Positions 6,044-12,016 are shown, counted from the stretch's first letter. The stretch: 12,199 nt of DNA from Methanobacteriota archaeon (GCA_016207465.1 JACQPP010000065.1:1-12199); one strand, 5' to 3'. The notes: a model not told the origin generated them from the sequence alone. Translations and numbers: made by a program.

Positions 6044-6921
6044 CGGAGGAGGACCCCGAGGAGGAGGGCGAGGAGGACCAGCCCCATGCCGAGGGAGATG
6101 GCCTTGCGTCCCTCGCTGGGGGGCCGGGTGTAGGAGGCGAGGAAGAAGAAGTCGGCCGCGGCCACCACCGGATAATAGACCCAGTGGAGGTCCCACAGGC
6201 CAGGGAGGGGGCTGAGGGCCACCGCCCCGAGGGTGGTGGCGATGGCGAGATTACGGGAGGGCGCGGGTCCCCAGGCGAGGGGGAGGGTGCGGGCCCCCGC
6301 CTTGGAGTCACCGGGGATGTCCTCGATGTCCTTCACCACCTCCAGGGAGAAGCCCACCAGGAAGGCGCAGAGGGTCACAACCAGCAGGTCGGGGGCCAGG
6401 GCCCTCTCCAGCCCCCCGGGGAGCAGGGCGATGCCCAGGCCGGCGAGGGCCCCATAGGGAAACACCGATGCCACCAAGTAGGCCACCGTGACGTTGGAGG
6501 TCCCCAGCATCCGCTTGGATGCCCGGGCGTAGTAGGCCAGGAGGAGGGCGTTGAGGAGCGCCATGAGCAGGGTCCACAGGTTGACCGCCGAGAGGAGCAG
6601 CCCCACTCCGAACATGGCATGGGCCTCCCGGCGGGCCCGAGGGAGGCCCACCCGCCCCGAGGGGATGACCCGCTCGGGCTTGTTGACCCGGTCCACGTCC
6701 ACATCGTAGACGTCGTTGAGGGCGTTGCCCGCCCCGGTGATGAGGCTGGCCCCCAGGGCCGCCAGATAGACCGCGGGTGAGCGGGGGACGCCCCCGTGGG
6801 CCAGGGCGGCCCCCAGGAGGACCCCCCCGAAGACCACCCCGCAGTTCCAGGAGCGGGTCAACTCGAGCCGGGCCCGCAGCCCCCCGCCCCCCGACACCCG
6901 ATGGGTGGAATCCGACGACAC
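6040..6921 (-). CDS. UbiA-family prenyltransferase, probable digeranylgeranylglyceryl phosphate synthase
   Basis: An integral membrane prenyltransferase of 293 residues, probably adding the second geranylgeranyl chain to glycerol phosphate in archaeal ether-lipid synthesis. Both Asp-rich Mg-diphosphate motifs are present: N69-D70-VY-D73-VDV-D77-RV-N80 followed by KPERVIPSG, and D198-IE-D201-IPG-D205 followed by SKAGARTLPLAWG. Between and after them are about eight to nine hydrophobic segments. The short N-terminus (LRARLELTRSWNCGVVFGGVLLGA) is like the archaeal enzymes. The start is a GTG at 6919-6921; a second GTG eight codons on (after STHR) is possible. Its stop overlaps the GTG of the alkyltransferase gene. 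It diverges from the SAM synthetase gene. Related UbiA enzymes make menaquinone or haem, so the exact substrate is inferred from motif similarity and length. Confidence 0.88.
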   Translation of the reverse strand: MSSDSTHRVSGGGGLRARLELTRSWNCGVVFGGVLLGAALAHGGVPRSPAVYLAALGASLITGAGNALNDVYDVDVDRVNKPERVIPSGRVGLPRARREAHAMFGVGLLLSAVNLWTLLMALLNALLLAYYARASKRMLGTSNVTVAYLVASVFPYGALAGLGIALLPGGLERALAPDLLVVTLCAFLVGFSLEVVKDIEDIPGDSKAGARTLPLAWGPAPSRNLAIATTLGAVALSPLPGLWDLHWVYYPVVAAADFFFLASYTRPPSEGRKAISLGMGLVLLALLLGVLLR

Positions 6922-6950
6922 AGGGACACCGATAACGAGAGCAACGAAAG

Positions 6951-6958
6951 TATTAATA
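6951..6958. promoter_or_regulatory. Self-complementary TATA element shared by ubiA and the SAM synthetase gene
   Basis: TATTAATA is a perfect palindrome. Its centre (6954.5) is 32.5 bases from the SAM synthetase ATG (6987) and 33.5 bases from the UbiA GTG (first base 6921). It is the best TATA-like sequence in the 65-base divergent gap in both directions: AAAGTATTAATAAAGG rightward and CCTTTATTAATACTTT leftward. One TBP site may therefore serve both genes, each with a leader of zero to a few bases. Confidence 0.55.
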
Positions 6959-6986
6959 AAGGTAGGATAAAGGTAGCCAAACCCGT

Positions 6987-8195
6987 ATGCGCGTCCCCGT
7001 GGAGGTCCACCAGGGCAAGGGCACCCTCGTGGAGCGCCTGCCCATCGAAATCGTGGAGAGGAAGGGCCAGGGGCACCCCGACACCCTCTGCGACATGGCC
7101 TCCGAGGAGTTGAGCATCGCCCTCAGCGAGTACTACCTGGAGAACTTCGGCCGGGTCCTTCACCACAACGTGGACAAGTGCGTCCTGGTGGGGGGACAGA
7201 GCAACGCCCGGTTCGGCGGGGGGGAAATCCTCGATCCCATCTACCTGATGCTGGTGGGGAGGGCCACCCGCGACATCGAGCAGAAGGGCAAGAGGTTCCG
7301 GGTCCCCATCGGGAGGTTCGCCGTGGAGGGGACCAAGCACTGGTTCAAGAAGTCCCTCCGCTGCCTGGACCCCGAGAAGCACCTCATCGTGGACTACCGC
7401 ATCCACCCGGGGAGCGTGGACCTGGTGGGAACATTCCAGGAGGCCGAGGACATCCCCCGGGCCAACGACACCTCCTTCGGCGTGGCCTTCGCCCCCCTCT
7501 CCGAGACCGAGCGGCTGGTCTACGACACCGAGCGGCTCCTCAACTCCCCCGCGGTGAAGAAGCGGCTCCCCGCCGTGGGAGAGGACATCAAGGTCATGGG
7601 GGTCCGCAACCGGGACAAAATCGGCCTCACCGTGGCCTGCGCCATGATCTCCGGGGAAATCGACGACGCCGGCGACTACATGGACATCAAGAAGAAAATG
7701 GAGGAGCTGGTCCTCCAGCAGGCGGCCAAGAAGACCCGCCGCGAGACCCGGGTCCAGGTGAACACCGCCGACAACCCCAAGGGGGGCCGCTACTACCTCA
7801 CCGTCACCGGCACCAGCGCCGAGCACGGCGACGACGGCCAGGTGGGCCGGGGCAACCGGGCCAACGGCCTCATCACCCCCTACCGCCCCATGACCCTGGA
7901 GGCCACCGCGGGGAAGAACCCGGTGAGCCACGTGGGCAAAATCTACAACGTCACCGCCCGCCAGATTCTCGACCGCCTCGTCCAGGAGGAGCCCTCCATC
8001 CAGCAGTCCTCCTGCTACCTGGTCTCCCAAATCGGGGCCCCCATCAACGAGCCCCAGGCCCTCAACATCGAAGTGCACGCGGATGGAGGACTCCGGAACA
8101 TCGCCCACACCGCCGAGGCCATCGCCCAGGATGTCCTCGAGAAGATGCCCAAGGCCTGGCGGGGGTTCCTGGAGCGCCGATACCCCCTGTTCTGA
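6987..8195 (+). CDS. S-adenosylmethionine synthetase, archaeal type
   Basis: Makes S-adenosylmethionine from methionine and ATP, the methyl donor of the cell. The 402-residue protein belongs to the archaeal family, which diverges strongly from bacterial MetK. Visible features are VERKGQGHPDTLCDMASEEL (about 24-42) in the substrate-binding N-terminus, LHHNVDKCVLVGGQSNARFGGGE (58-80), a central DTSFGVAFAPLSETERLV, and GTSAEHGDDGQVGRGNRANGLITPYRPM (about 275-301), which contains the glycine-rich loop. The C-terminus has AGKNPVSHVGKIYN and ends ERRYPLF. Length is normal for the family. The ATG is 32 bases from the TATTAATA element and has no Shine-Dalgarno sequence, so translation is probably leaderless. 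SAM supply and ether-lipid synthesis are not directly linked, so the divergent pairing with ubiA probably just reflects constitutive expression. Confidence 0.97.
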   Translation: MRVPVEVHQGKGTLVERLPIEIVERKGQGHPDTLCDMASEELSIALSEYYLENFGRVLHHNVDKCVLVGGQSNARFGGGEILDPIYLMLVGRATRDIEQKGKRFRVPIGRFAVEGTKHWFKKSLRCLDPEKHLIVDYRIHPGSVDLVGTFQEAEDIPRANDTSFGVAFAPLSETERLVYDTERLLNSPAVKKRLPAVGEDIKVMGVRNRDKIGLTVACAMISGEIDDAGDYMDIKKKMEELVLQQAAKKTRRETRVQVNTADNPKGGRYYLTVTGTSAEHGDDGQVGRGNRANGLITPYRPMTLEATAGKNPVSHVGKIYNVTARQILDRLVQEEPSIQQSSCYLVSQIGAPINEPQALNIEVHADGGLRNIAHTAEAIAQDVLEKMPKAWRGFLERRYPLF

Positions 8196-8219
8196 AAGAA
8201 CAGGCCCGCTACGCGGGCC
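8188..8219 (+). terminator. Two adjacent hairpins at the end of the SAM synthetase gene
   Basis: TGTTCT-GAA-AGAACA (8188-8202) straddles the stop codon TGA, which begins in its right-hand part of the coding sequence. It is followed without a gap by GGCCCGC-TAC-GCGGGCC (8203-8219). Both stems are perfect. No oligo-T run follows directly, so this may be an RNA 3' end-stabilising structure rather than a classical terminator. Confidence 0.5.
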
Positions 8220-8221
8220 CG

Positions 8222-8256
8222 TGGAATTTTGGCTCGCTTCGCTCGCCAAAATTCCA
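8222..8256. repeat. Hairpin with GCTCGCTTCGCTCGC centre
   Basis: TGGAATTTTGG (8222-8232) pairs perfectly with CCAAAATTCCA (8246-8256), an 11-bp AT-rich stem around a GC-rich centre. The central bases with the closing positions read GCTCGCTTCGCTCGC, the exact reverse complement of the central bases of the hairpin at 8300-8340. The stem, in a GC-rich context, resembles a stable intergenic repeat or terminator. Confidence 0.6.
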
Positions 8257-8299
8257 TAAAGATGGGTTCTACCGAGCCCCGAACCCCAGCACAACCTTT

Positions 8300-8340
8300 A
8301 TGTTTTTCCCCTGCGAGCGAAGCGAGCAGGGGAAAAACAT
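8300..8340. repeat. 15-bp perfect hairpin with GCGAGCGAAGCGAGC centre
   Basis: ATGTTTTTCCCCTGC (8300-8314) and its exact complement GCAGGGGAAAAACAT (8326-8340) form a perfect 15-bp stem. Its centre, GCGAGCGAAGCGAGC, is the reverse complement of the centre of the previous hairpin. The two hairpins have unrelated stems but the same centre, inverted. The CCTTTATG at 8295-8302 just before it is the only TATA-like sequence available to the SPFH gene. Confidence 0.6.
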
Positions 8341-8357
8341 CCCCGCCGAAGGCGGGG
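8341..8357 (+). repeat. Small GC hairpin before the SPFH gene
   Basis: CCCCGCC-GAA-GGCGGGG is a perfect 7-bp stem with a GAA loop, directly abutting the 15-bp hairpin. Its right arm runs into GGGGGGA (8354-8360), the only G-rich stretch upstream of the ATG at 8370, so folding could hide the ribosome-binding region. Confidence 0.5.
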
Positions 8358-8369
8358 GGAAAACAGACC

Positions 8370-9125
8370 ATGCAAATCGAAGGCCTCTTCATCCTCGTCA
8401 TCCTGGCCCTCATCCTCCTGGCCTCCTCCTTCCGCATCATCCGCGAATACCAGCGGGCCGTCATCTTCCGCCTCGGACGCCTCATGGGGGCCGCCAAGGG
8501 GCCGGGCATCTTCTTCCGCATCCCCGGGGTGGACAAGTTCGTGGTGGTGGACCTCCGCACCATCACCTTCAACGTGCCCCCCCAGGACATCATCACCAAG
8601 GACAACATCACCGTGAAGGTGGACGCCGTGGTCTTCTACCGGGTCCTCGACGCCAACAAGGCCATCACCCAGGTAGAGCGCTACCACGTGGCCACCAGCC
8701 AGATTGCCGTCACCACCCTCCGGAGCGTCCTCGGCCAGGTGGAGATGGACGAACTCCTCTCCCACCGGGACAAGCTCAACGCCCAGGTCCAGAAGATTGT
8801 GGACGAGCACACCGGCCCCTGGGGGGTCAAGGTCAGCAACGTCGAAATCAAGGACGTGGTCCTCCCCGAGGGGCTCCAGCGGGCCATGGCGGCCCAGGCC
8901 GAGGCCGAGCGCAACCGCCGGGCCCGCATCGTGGAGGCCGAGGGGGAACTCCAGGCCAGCGCCAAACTCGCCGAGGCCGCCCAGGTCCTCCATGATACCC
9001 CCGGCGCCATGTTCGTCCGCTACCTCAAGACCGTCTCCGAGGCCACCCAGGAGAAGGCCACCACCATGATCATCCCCATCCCCGTCGAGTTCCTCCAGGC
9101 CCTCGGGATGAAGAAGGAGAAATAG
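8370..9125 (+). CDS. Stomatin/prohibitin-like SPFH membrane protein (slipin)
   Basis: A 251-residue membrane-anchored scaffolding protein. It begins with one hydrophobic helix (residues 5-20, GLFILVILALILLASS) and then the SPFH domain: REYQRAVIFRLGRLMGAAKGPGIFFRIPGVDKFVVVDLRT, VPPQDIITKDNITVKVDAVVFYRV, and VATSQIAVTTLRSVLGQVEMDELLSHRD. After WGVKVSNVEIKDVVLPEGLQRAMA comes the Ala/Glu/Arg-rich coiled coil (about 177-210) that drives oligomerisation, then LPIP-like TTMIIPIPVEFLQAL. It is close to archaeal p-stomatins, which are often paired with an NfeD or 1510-type membrane protease; none is next to it here. The frame is open back to 8229, but residues from there are encoded by the hairpins, so the ATG at 8370 is preferred. 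Confidence 0.94.
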   Translation: MQIEGLFILVILALILLASSFRIIREYQRAVIFRLGRLMGAAKGPGIFFRIPGVDKFVVVDLRTITFNVPPQDIITKDNITVKVDAVVFYRVLDANKAITQVERYHVATSQIAVTTLRSVLGQVEMDELLSHRDKLNAQVQKIVDEHTGPWGVKVSNVEIKDVVLPEGLQRAMAAQAEAERNRRARIVEAEGELQASAKLAEAAQVLHDTPGAMFVRYLKTVSEATQEKATTMIIPIPVEFLQALGMKKEK

Positions 9126-9137
9126 GAAAAGCGGTAG

Positions 9138-9144
9138 CATTAAG
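9138..9144 (+). promoter_or_regulatory. TATA-like element of the membrane regulator gene
   Basis: CATTAAG, in the context GCATTAAGTCCCCC, is centred about 28 bases before the ATG at 9169, with a purine-rich stretch (GGAAAAGCGG) just upstream as a possible BRE. The spacing predicts a leaderless message. It closely matches the cca promoter context. Confidence 0.5.
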
Positions 9145-9168
9145 TCCCCCCCGTCAGACCCAGCCTCC

Positions 9169-10053
9169 ATGGGCTCCCGCAGCTGGAGGAGGAGTTCCGG
9201 AGTCGCTTGGGTTGCCCTGTTCCTTGTGGCCTTCTCGACGGCCGCCCAGAGCGGGGAGGAGGCCATCCGGTACTCCGCGGACTACGAAATCCAGGAGGAC
9301 CTCATGGTCCAGGAGAGGCTCACGGTCGGCTTCCTCCAGCCGCCCCGGAACGAGACCCTCCGCTACCTCCGGCTGCCGTCGGAGGTCGCATCCCTGCGAG
9401 TCACCAACGAGACCTCGCCCCTGAAATTCCAGACCACCCCGGAGGGAGGGGGCTCCCTGGTGTCCGTCACCCTGCCCCCCGGGAGCCGCCAGCTCCGGGC
9501 CTCCTTCACCACCCGGGAGCCCATCTTCTCCCGGGGGGGCGAGTACCGTTTTTTCGCCTCCCTCCGCCCCCCCGGCGGGGCCGACCGGGTGGACATCTCG
9601 GTCACCCTGCCCCCCGGGGTCTCCCTCCTCCAGAACCGGGTCCTCCCATCCAACGCCACCGTCGGCTCCGACGGTCGGAGGGCCACCCTGCGGTGGACCC
9701 TCACCCATCCCTCCGGAGAAGTCACCATCTCAGTCCCCTTCGTCCCGCCGACGACCCCGTTCCCCTGGCTCCAGGTCCTGGCCGGGGTCCTCGGGGCCTC
9801 CTCAGGCGGCCTCTTCCTCCTCTACTTCCACATGCGCATGACCCAGGAGCGGCTCCGCGGCTTCTCCGAGGACGAACAGAAGGTCCTCCGGTTCCTCAAG
9901 ACCCGCCAGGAGGCCTACCAGGAGGAGGTCAAGGAGACCTTCGGCTTCTCCATGGCCAAGGTCAGCCGCATGGTGAAGCGACTCGAGGCCTCCGGCCTGG
10001 TGGAAAAGAAGAAAATCGGGCGCTCGAACAGGCTCTTCTGGAAAAAGCCCTGA
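9169..10053 (+). CDS. Membrane-anchored winged-helix regulator with extracytoplasmic domain
   Basis: A 294-residue one-component regulator that I cannot name more precisely. An N-terminal signal sequence (residues 1-28: RSWRR, then GVAWVALFLVAFSTAAQ) precedes an extracytoplasmic beta-rich domain of about 165 residues with three N-glycosylation sequons (N61ET, N80ET, N162AT). A transmembrane helix follows at about 198-220 (FPWLQVLAGVLGASSGGLFLLYF). The cytoplasmic C-terminus (about 232-294) is a winged helix: FSEDEQKVLRFLKTRQEAYQEEVKETFGFSMAKVSRMVKRLEASGLVEKKKIGRSNRLFW, with SMAKVSRMVKRLEASGL as helix-turn-helix and the KKKIGRSNRLFW wing. This layout is frequent in euryarchaea. It probably reports an envelope signal to DNA. 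Targets are unknown; the SPFH gene upstream or the secreted-protein operon downstream are candidates. Confidence 0.85.
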   Translation: MGSRSWRRSSGVAWVALFLVAFSTAAQSGEEAIRYSADYEIQEDLMVQERLTVGFLQPPRNETLRYLRLPSEVASLRVTNETSPLKFQTTPEGGGSLVSVTLPPGSRQLRASFTTREPIFSRGGEYRFFASLRPPGGADRVDISVTLPPGVSLLQNRVLPSNATVGSDGRRATLRWTLTHPSGEVTISVPFVPPTTPFPWLQVLAGVLGASSGGLFLLYFHMRMTQERLRGFSEDEQKVLRFLKTRQEAYQEEVKETFGFSMAKVSRMVKRLEASGLVEKKKIGRSNRLFWKKP

Positions 10054-10069
10054 ACCCGATTCCCCTCCG

Positions 10070-10084
10070 GGGCCCCCGCGGCCC
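10070..10084 (+). repeat. Third copy of the GGGCCCCCGCGGCCC core
   Basis: This 15-base sequence just after the membrane regulator gene is identical to the core of the two leader repeats (10162-10176 and 10500-10514). It is not followed by a Shine-Dalgarno sequence or gene start, so it may be a remnant of another leader or part of a 3' structure. Confidence 0.5.
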
Positions 10085-10108
10085 CCGGTTTCACTCGTTT
10101 TCAGACAC

Positions 10109-10188
10109 TTCCGCACCCCTTCAGGGAGTTGTTAAGGGGTGGAAGCCAGCGAGTACTCCTTGGGCCCCCGCGGCCCAGGAGGCAAATC
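10109..10188 (+). promoter_or_regulatory. Structured leader, copy A (before the HTH gene)
   Basis: An 80-base leader with an 8-bp perfect stem, CACCCCTT/AAGGGGTG (10114-10121 with 10134-10141). A second stem, TGGGCC/GGCCCA (10161-10166 with 10172-10177), directly abuts the AGGAGG Shine-Dalgarno site (10177-10182), six bases before the ATG at 10189. A 22-base block (10161-10182) is identical to 10499-10520 in copy B. This is a candidate for translational control at the ribosome site. Confidence 0.7.
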
Positions 10189-10413
10189 ATGCAAGCGAAA
10201 GAAAGCCCTGCAGGATTCACACCCCAGGCACAACTCGCAACCCCCATGGGGGGCCAGAACCGCCTGGAGGAGGCCATCGAGGTTTACCGGAGCCGCGGTG
10301 GACTTGTGACCGCGGCCCGGATTGCCGGGGTCTCCGTCCAGAGGATGATGGAGCTGCTCTTCCAGCGGGCCGTGGAGGAGCAGAACGCGCGGCGCAGGTC
10401 GCGGCCAGCGTAG
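10189..10413 (+). CDS. Small helix-turn-helix protein (74 residues)
   Basis: Begins at the ATG six bases after a strong AGGAGG site. The frame stays open to 10129, but that part is the leader repeat. After a polar N-terminus (MQAKESPAGFTPQAQLATPMGGQN), residues 25-62 (RLEEAIEVYRSRGGLVTAARIAGVSVQRMMELLFQRAV) look like a compact helical DNA-binding unit. The pattern A-x-x-x-YR-x-GG-(x)3-AA-R-x-AGVS-x-x-x-M-x-ELL resembles the helix-turn-helix of UPF0175-type small proteins, which include proposed antitoxins, although the match is short. No toxin gene is recognisable next to it. It precedes a secreted protein gene bearing the same leader, which suggests it may regulate that gene and itself. Confidence 0.72.
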   Translation: MQAKESPAGFTPQAQLATPMGGQNRLEEAIEVYRSRGGLVTAARIAGVSVQRMMELLFQRAVEEQNARRRSRPA

Positions 10414-10422
10414 GAGACAGAC

Positions 10423-10530
10423 ATGGAACCCCGACACACCCGCCTTCCGACCTCTCCACACCCTTCCAAGAAGTCGTCAAGGGGTGGAAACCACAGCATG
10501 GGCCCCCGCGGCCCAGGAGGTGAATCATGA
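10423..10530 (+). CDS. Possible 35-residue upstream ORF
   Basis: An ATG nine bases after the start of GGAGA (10414-10418) opens a frame of 35 codons running through leader copy B. It stops with a TGA at 10528-10530 that overlaps the ATG of the Cys-rich protein gene (ATGA). The product would be basic and low in hydrophobic residues (MEPRHTRLPTSPHPSKKSS, ending GPRGPGGES). The good Shine-Dalgarno site and exact ATGA junction argue for translation and coupling. The content looks like accidental reading of the repeat, and copy A has no such frame, so it is more likely a regulatory uORF than a gene, if used at all. Confidence 0.3.
   Translation: MEPRHTRLPTSPHPSKKSSRGGNHSMGPRGPGGES
10452..10526 (+). 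promoter_or_regulatory. Structured leader, copy B (before the Cys-rich gene)
   Basis: The second copy of the leader at 10109-10188. AAGGGGTGGAA(G/A)CCA is shared at 14 of 15 bases (10479-10493), and the 22-base block at 10499-10520 is identical, containing the TGGGCC/GGCCCA stem and AGGAGG. Copy B lacks six bases between these blocks. Its upstream stem is weaker (five pairs, then a bulged G) than in copy A. The ATG follows six bases after AGGAGG. Confidence 0.7.
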
Positions 10531-11798
10531 AAGAAGCGAAGAAAAGTCCAGCCAATCTCACATGGGTCTTCCTCAGTATCGCCCTGGTGGCGGTCCTGGC
10601 TCCCGTCCAAGCAGGCTCGGACCCGGAACTCGCCGGGGCCGGGGGAAACCCCCTGGCGCCCTGCGGAGACATGGTGTGCGATGCGGCCGAGAGGGCCGAC
10701 CCCAACCTGTGTCCGCGGGACTGCGGCGGGGCATCGTCCCCCTCCCTGCCCTCCCCCACCGGAAACGCGACACCCGGGGGCCCCGGCTTCCCCGTCGTGG
10801 AGCAGCGCCACATCCGGCCGGAGTTCCAGACCCTCGGGCTCACCGGCATGGGGGTCGCTGTTTCGCCGGGCAGCCCCTCGGACTTCCATGTGGTCCGCGT
10901 CGGAGTCGCCACGGTCAACGTCATGGTCTTCGACGAGGCCCAGCAGGTCACCGTGGGAGTCCTCATCTTCGAGGACAGCCGATACAGCCTCAAGGACGTC
11001 TCCCTGGGCTCCGGCCGCATCAGCGCCACCATCTACCAGAAAGACAAGATGGTGGGAGCCCTCGAGCTCGCCAGCCGCCGCAAGGGCGGCCTCGAGGTGT
11101 GGGCGGGAGACATCACAGTCAACGGTGCCCGCATGAACGCCTACATCCTCCAGCCCCCCCGGCCTCCGACACCCGATGAATCGGGCGCGGACGCCCGGAG
11201 GTACTGCGAGACCAACCCCTCGGCGTGCAAGGGAGTGGCCCCCACCGGCTGCGACCCCGCCCAACCCGGCTGCCGGGCCGAAATCGGACAGTACTGCGCC
11301 ACCCACCCCAAGGAGATACGGTGCATCGCCCTCCAGAGAGGATTCTGCGCCAACAACACCAACGACGTGCGGTGCCGGAACACGGAGATTCCCGCCGACA
11401 TCGCCCCCCGGCTCGATGCCTTCTGCAAGCAGAAGCCGGACCTGTGCAGCGGCCTCGGGACCACCCGCGAGGAAATCCTCAGGAACTGCTCCTCGCCCAA
11501 CGCCCCCAAGCGCTGCGATGCCCTCATCCGGGACTACTGCACCGCCAACCCGGACCCTAACGACCCCGCATGCGCAGACAGCCGAGGCGAAGGACGCGGA
11601 CCGCCCCCGCCACCGGGCGCCCCAGGACAGGGATTCGGTCCTCCGGGCCAGGGACCCGGAGGACCGGGCCAAGGACCTGGCGCCCCCGGTGAGGGGCGCG
11701 GGCCCCCCGGCCCCGGACCCGGCAACCCCGGACAGAGAGGACCGGGCCCCTCCAGCCCTCCCCCAGGACTTGAGAACCGCACCGACCGCCTGCCATGA
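10527..11798 (+). CDS. Secreted Cys-rich protein with Pro/Gly-rich tail
   Basis: A 423-residue exported protein of unknown function. A signal peptide (about residues 1-30, WVFLSIALVAVLAPVQAG) is followed by a four-cysteine motif, CGDMVCDAAERADPNLCPRDC (46-66). This resembles the CGDGxC...C...DC motif common in archaeal surface proteins. Next is a beta-rich domain of about 120 residues (95-215, including VRVGVATVNVMVFD and RISATIYQKDKMVGALELASRRKGG). Then come seven C-x(6-10)-C pairs (226-350), for example YCETNPSAC, YCATHPKEIRC, FCANNTNDVRC, FCKQKPDLC, giving 18 cysteines in total and implying disulfides. The tail (about 354-415) is Gly/Pro/Gln-rich, collagen-like but without strict G-x-y periodicity. 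Four N-glycosylation sequons are present. There is no C-terminal membrane anchor. Its stop overlaps the next ATG by four bases. Confidence 0.87.
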   Translation: MKEAKKSPANLTWVFLSIALVAVLAPVQAGSDPELAGAGGNPLAPCGDMVCDAAERADPNLCPRDCGGASSPSLPSPTGNATPGGPGFPVVEQRHIRPEFQTLGLTGMGVAVSPGSPSDFHVVRVGVATVNVMVFDEAQQVTVGVLIFEDSRYSLKDVSLGSGRISATIYQKDKMVGALELASRRKGGLEVWAGDITVNGARMNAYILQPPRPPTPDESGADARRYCETNPSACKGVAPTGCDPAQPGCRAEIGQYCATHPKEIRCIALQRGFCANNTNDVRCRNTEIPADIAPRLDAFCKQKPDLCSGLGTTREEILRNCSSPNAPKRCDALIRDYCTANPDPNDPACADSRGEGRGPPPPPGAPGQGFGPPGQGPGGPGQGPGAPGEGRGPPGPGPGNPGQRGPGPSSPPPGLENRTDRLP

Positions 11799-12016
11799 AG
11801 CCCCGGACTCTCCTCTGGCTGGCGGTCGGCCTCGGCGGAGCCGCGGTCGCGGCCCTCCTCCTCGCTGGCCTGACTCCCGCGGCCTCCCCGCTGCCGGCAG
11901 CCCAGGCCAGGAGCCCGGAGGTGCTGGCCCAGGAGGCCCTGGAGCGGGAACTCAACCAGACCCTGGAGAAGGTGAGCATCGATGAAATCGAGCAACTCCT
12001 GCTATCGGCCCAGTAA
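11795..12016 (+). CDS. Small single-pass membrane or secreted protein (73 residues)
   Basis: Starts in an ATGA overlap with the Cys-rich gene, so it is translationally coupled. It has a basic MKPR start, a strong hydrophobic helix (about 5-26, TLLWLAVGLGGAAVAALLLAGL), then an Ala/Pro linker (TPAASPLPAAQAR). The C-terminus is acidic and probably helical (SPEVLAQEALERELNQTLEKVSIDEIEQLLLSAQ). The first segment is either a cleaved signal peptide or an anchor. The helix could dimerise or bind the Cys-rich protein. There is no recognisable family, and the sequence looks genuine from coupling and codon use. Confidence 0.75.
   Translation: MKPRTLLWLAVGLGGAAVAALLLAGLTPAASPLPAAQARSPEVLAQEALERELNQTLEKVSIDEIEQLLLSAQ

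Noticed and set aside
6044..6196. A longer N-terminus for the alkyltransferase
   Set aside because: It would lie wholly within ubiA and encode Pro/Arg/Gly-rich residues absent from the family. GTG at 6043 gives a normal start and the usual stop-start overlap.
6858..8294. A 478-codon open frame on the minus strand across the SAM synthetase gene
   Set aside because: It is a mirror of the highly conserved SAM synthetase frame and has no domain of its own.
8229..8369. An N-terminal extension of the SPFH protein
   Set aside because: The 47 extra residues come from the hairpin region and would precede a membrane helix that normally starts the protein. The ATG at 8370 fits the family.
7178..8995. 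A 605-codon frame overlapping the SAM synthetase and SPFH genes
   Set aside because: It is out of frame with both recognisable proteins, is Arg/Pro/Gly-rich, and reads straight through five intergenic hairpins.
10189..10413. A toxin-antitoxin pair based on the UPF0175-like HTH
   Set aside because: No PIN-domain or other toxin gene is adjacent; the neighbours are a membrane regulator and a secreted Cys-rich protein.
11640..11780. A true collagen triple-helix domain in the Cys-rich protein tail
   Set aside because: The tail is rich in Gly, Pro and Gln, but Gly does not recur at every third position over a long run, so a low-complexity linker is the safer description.
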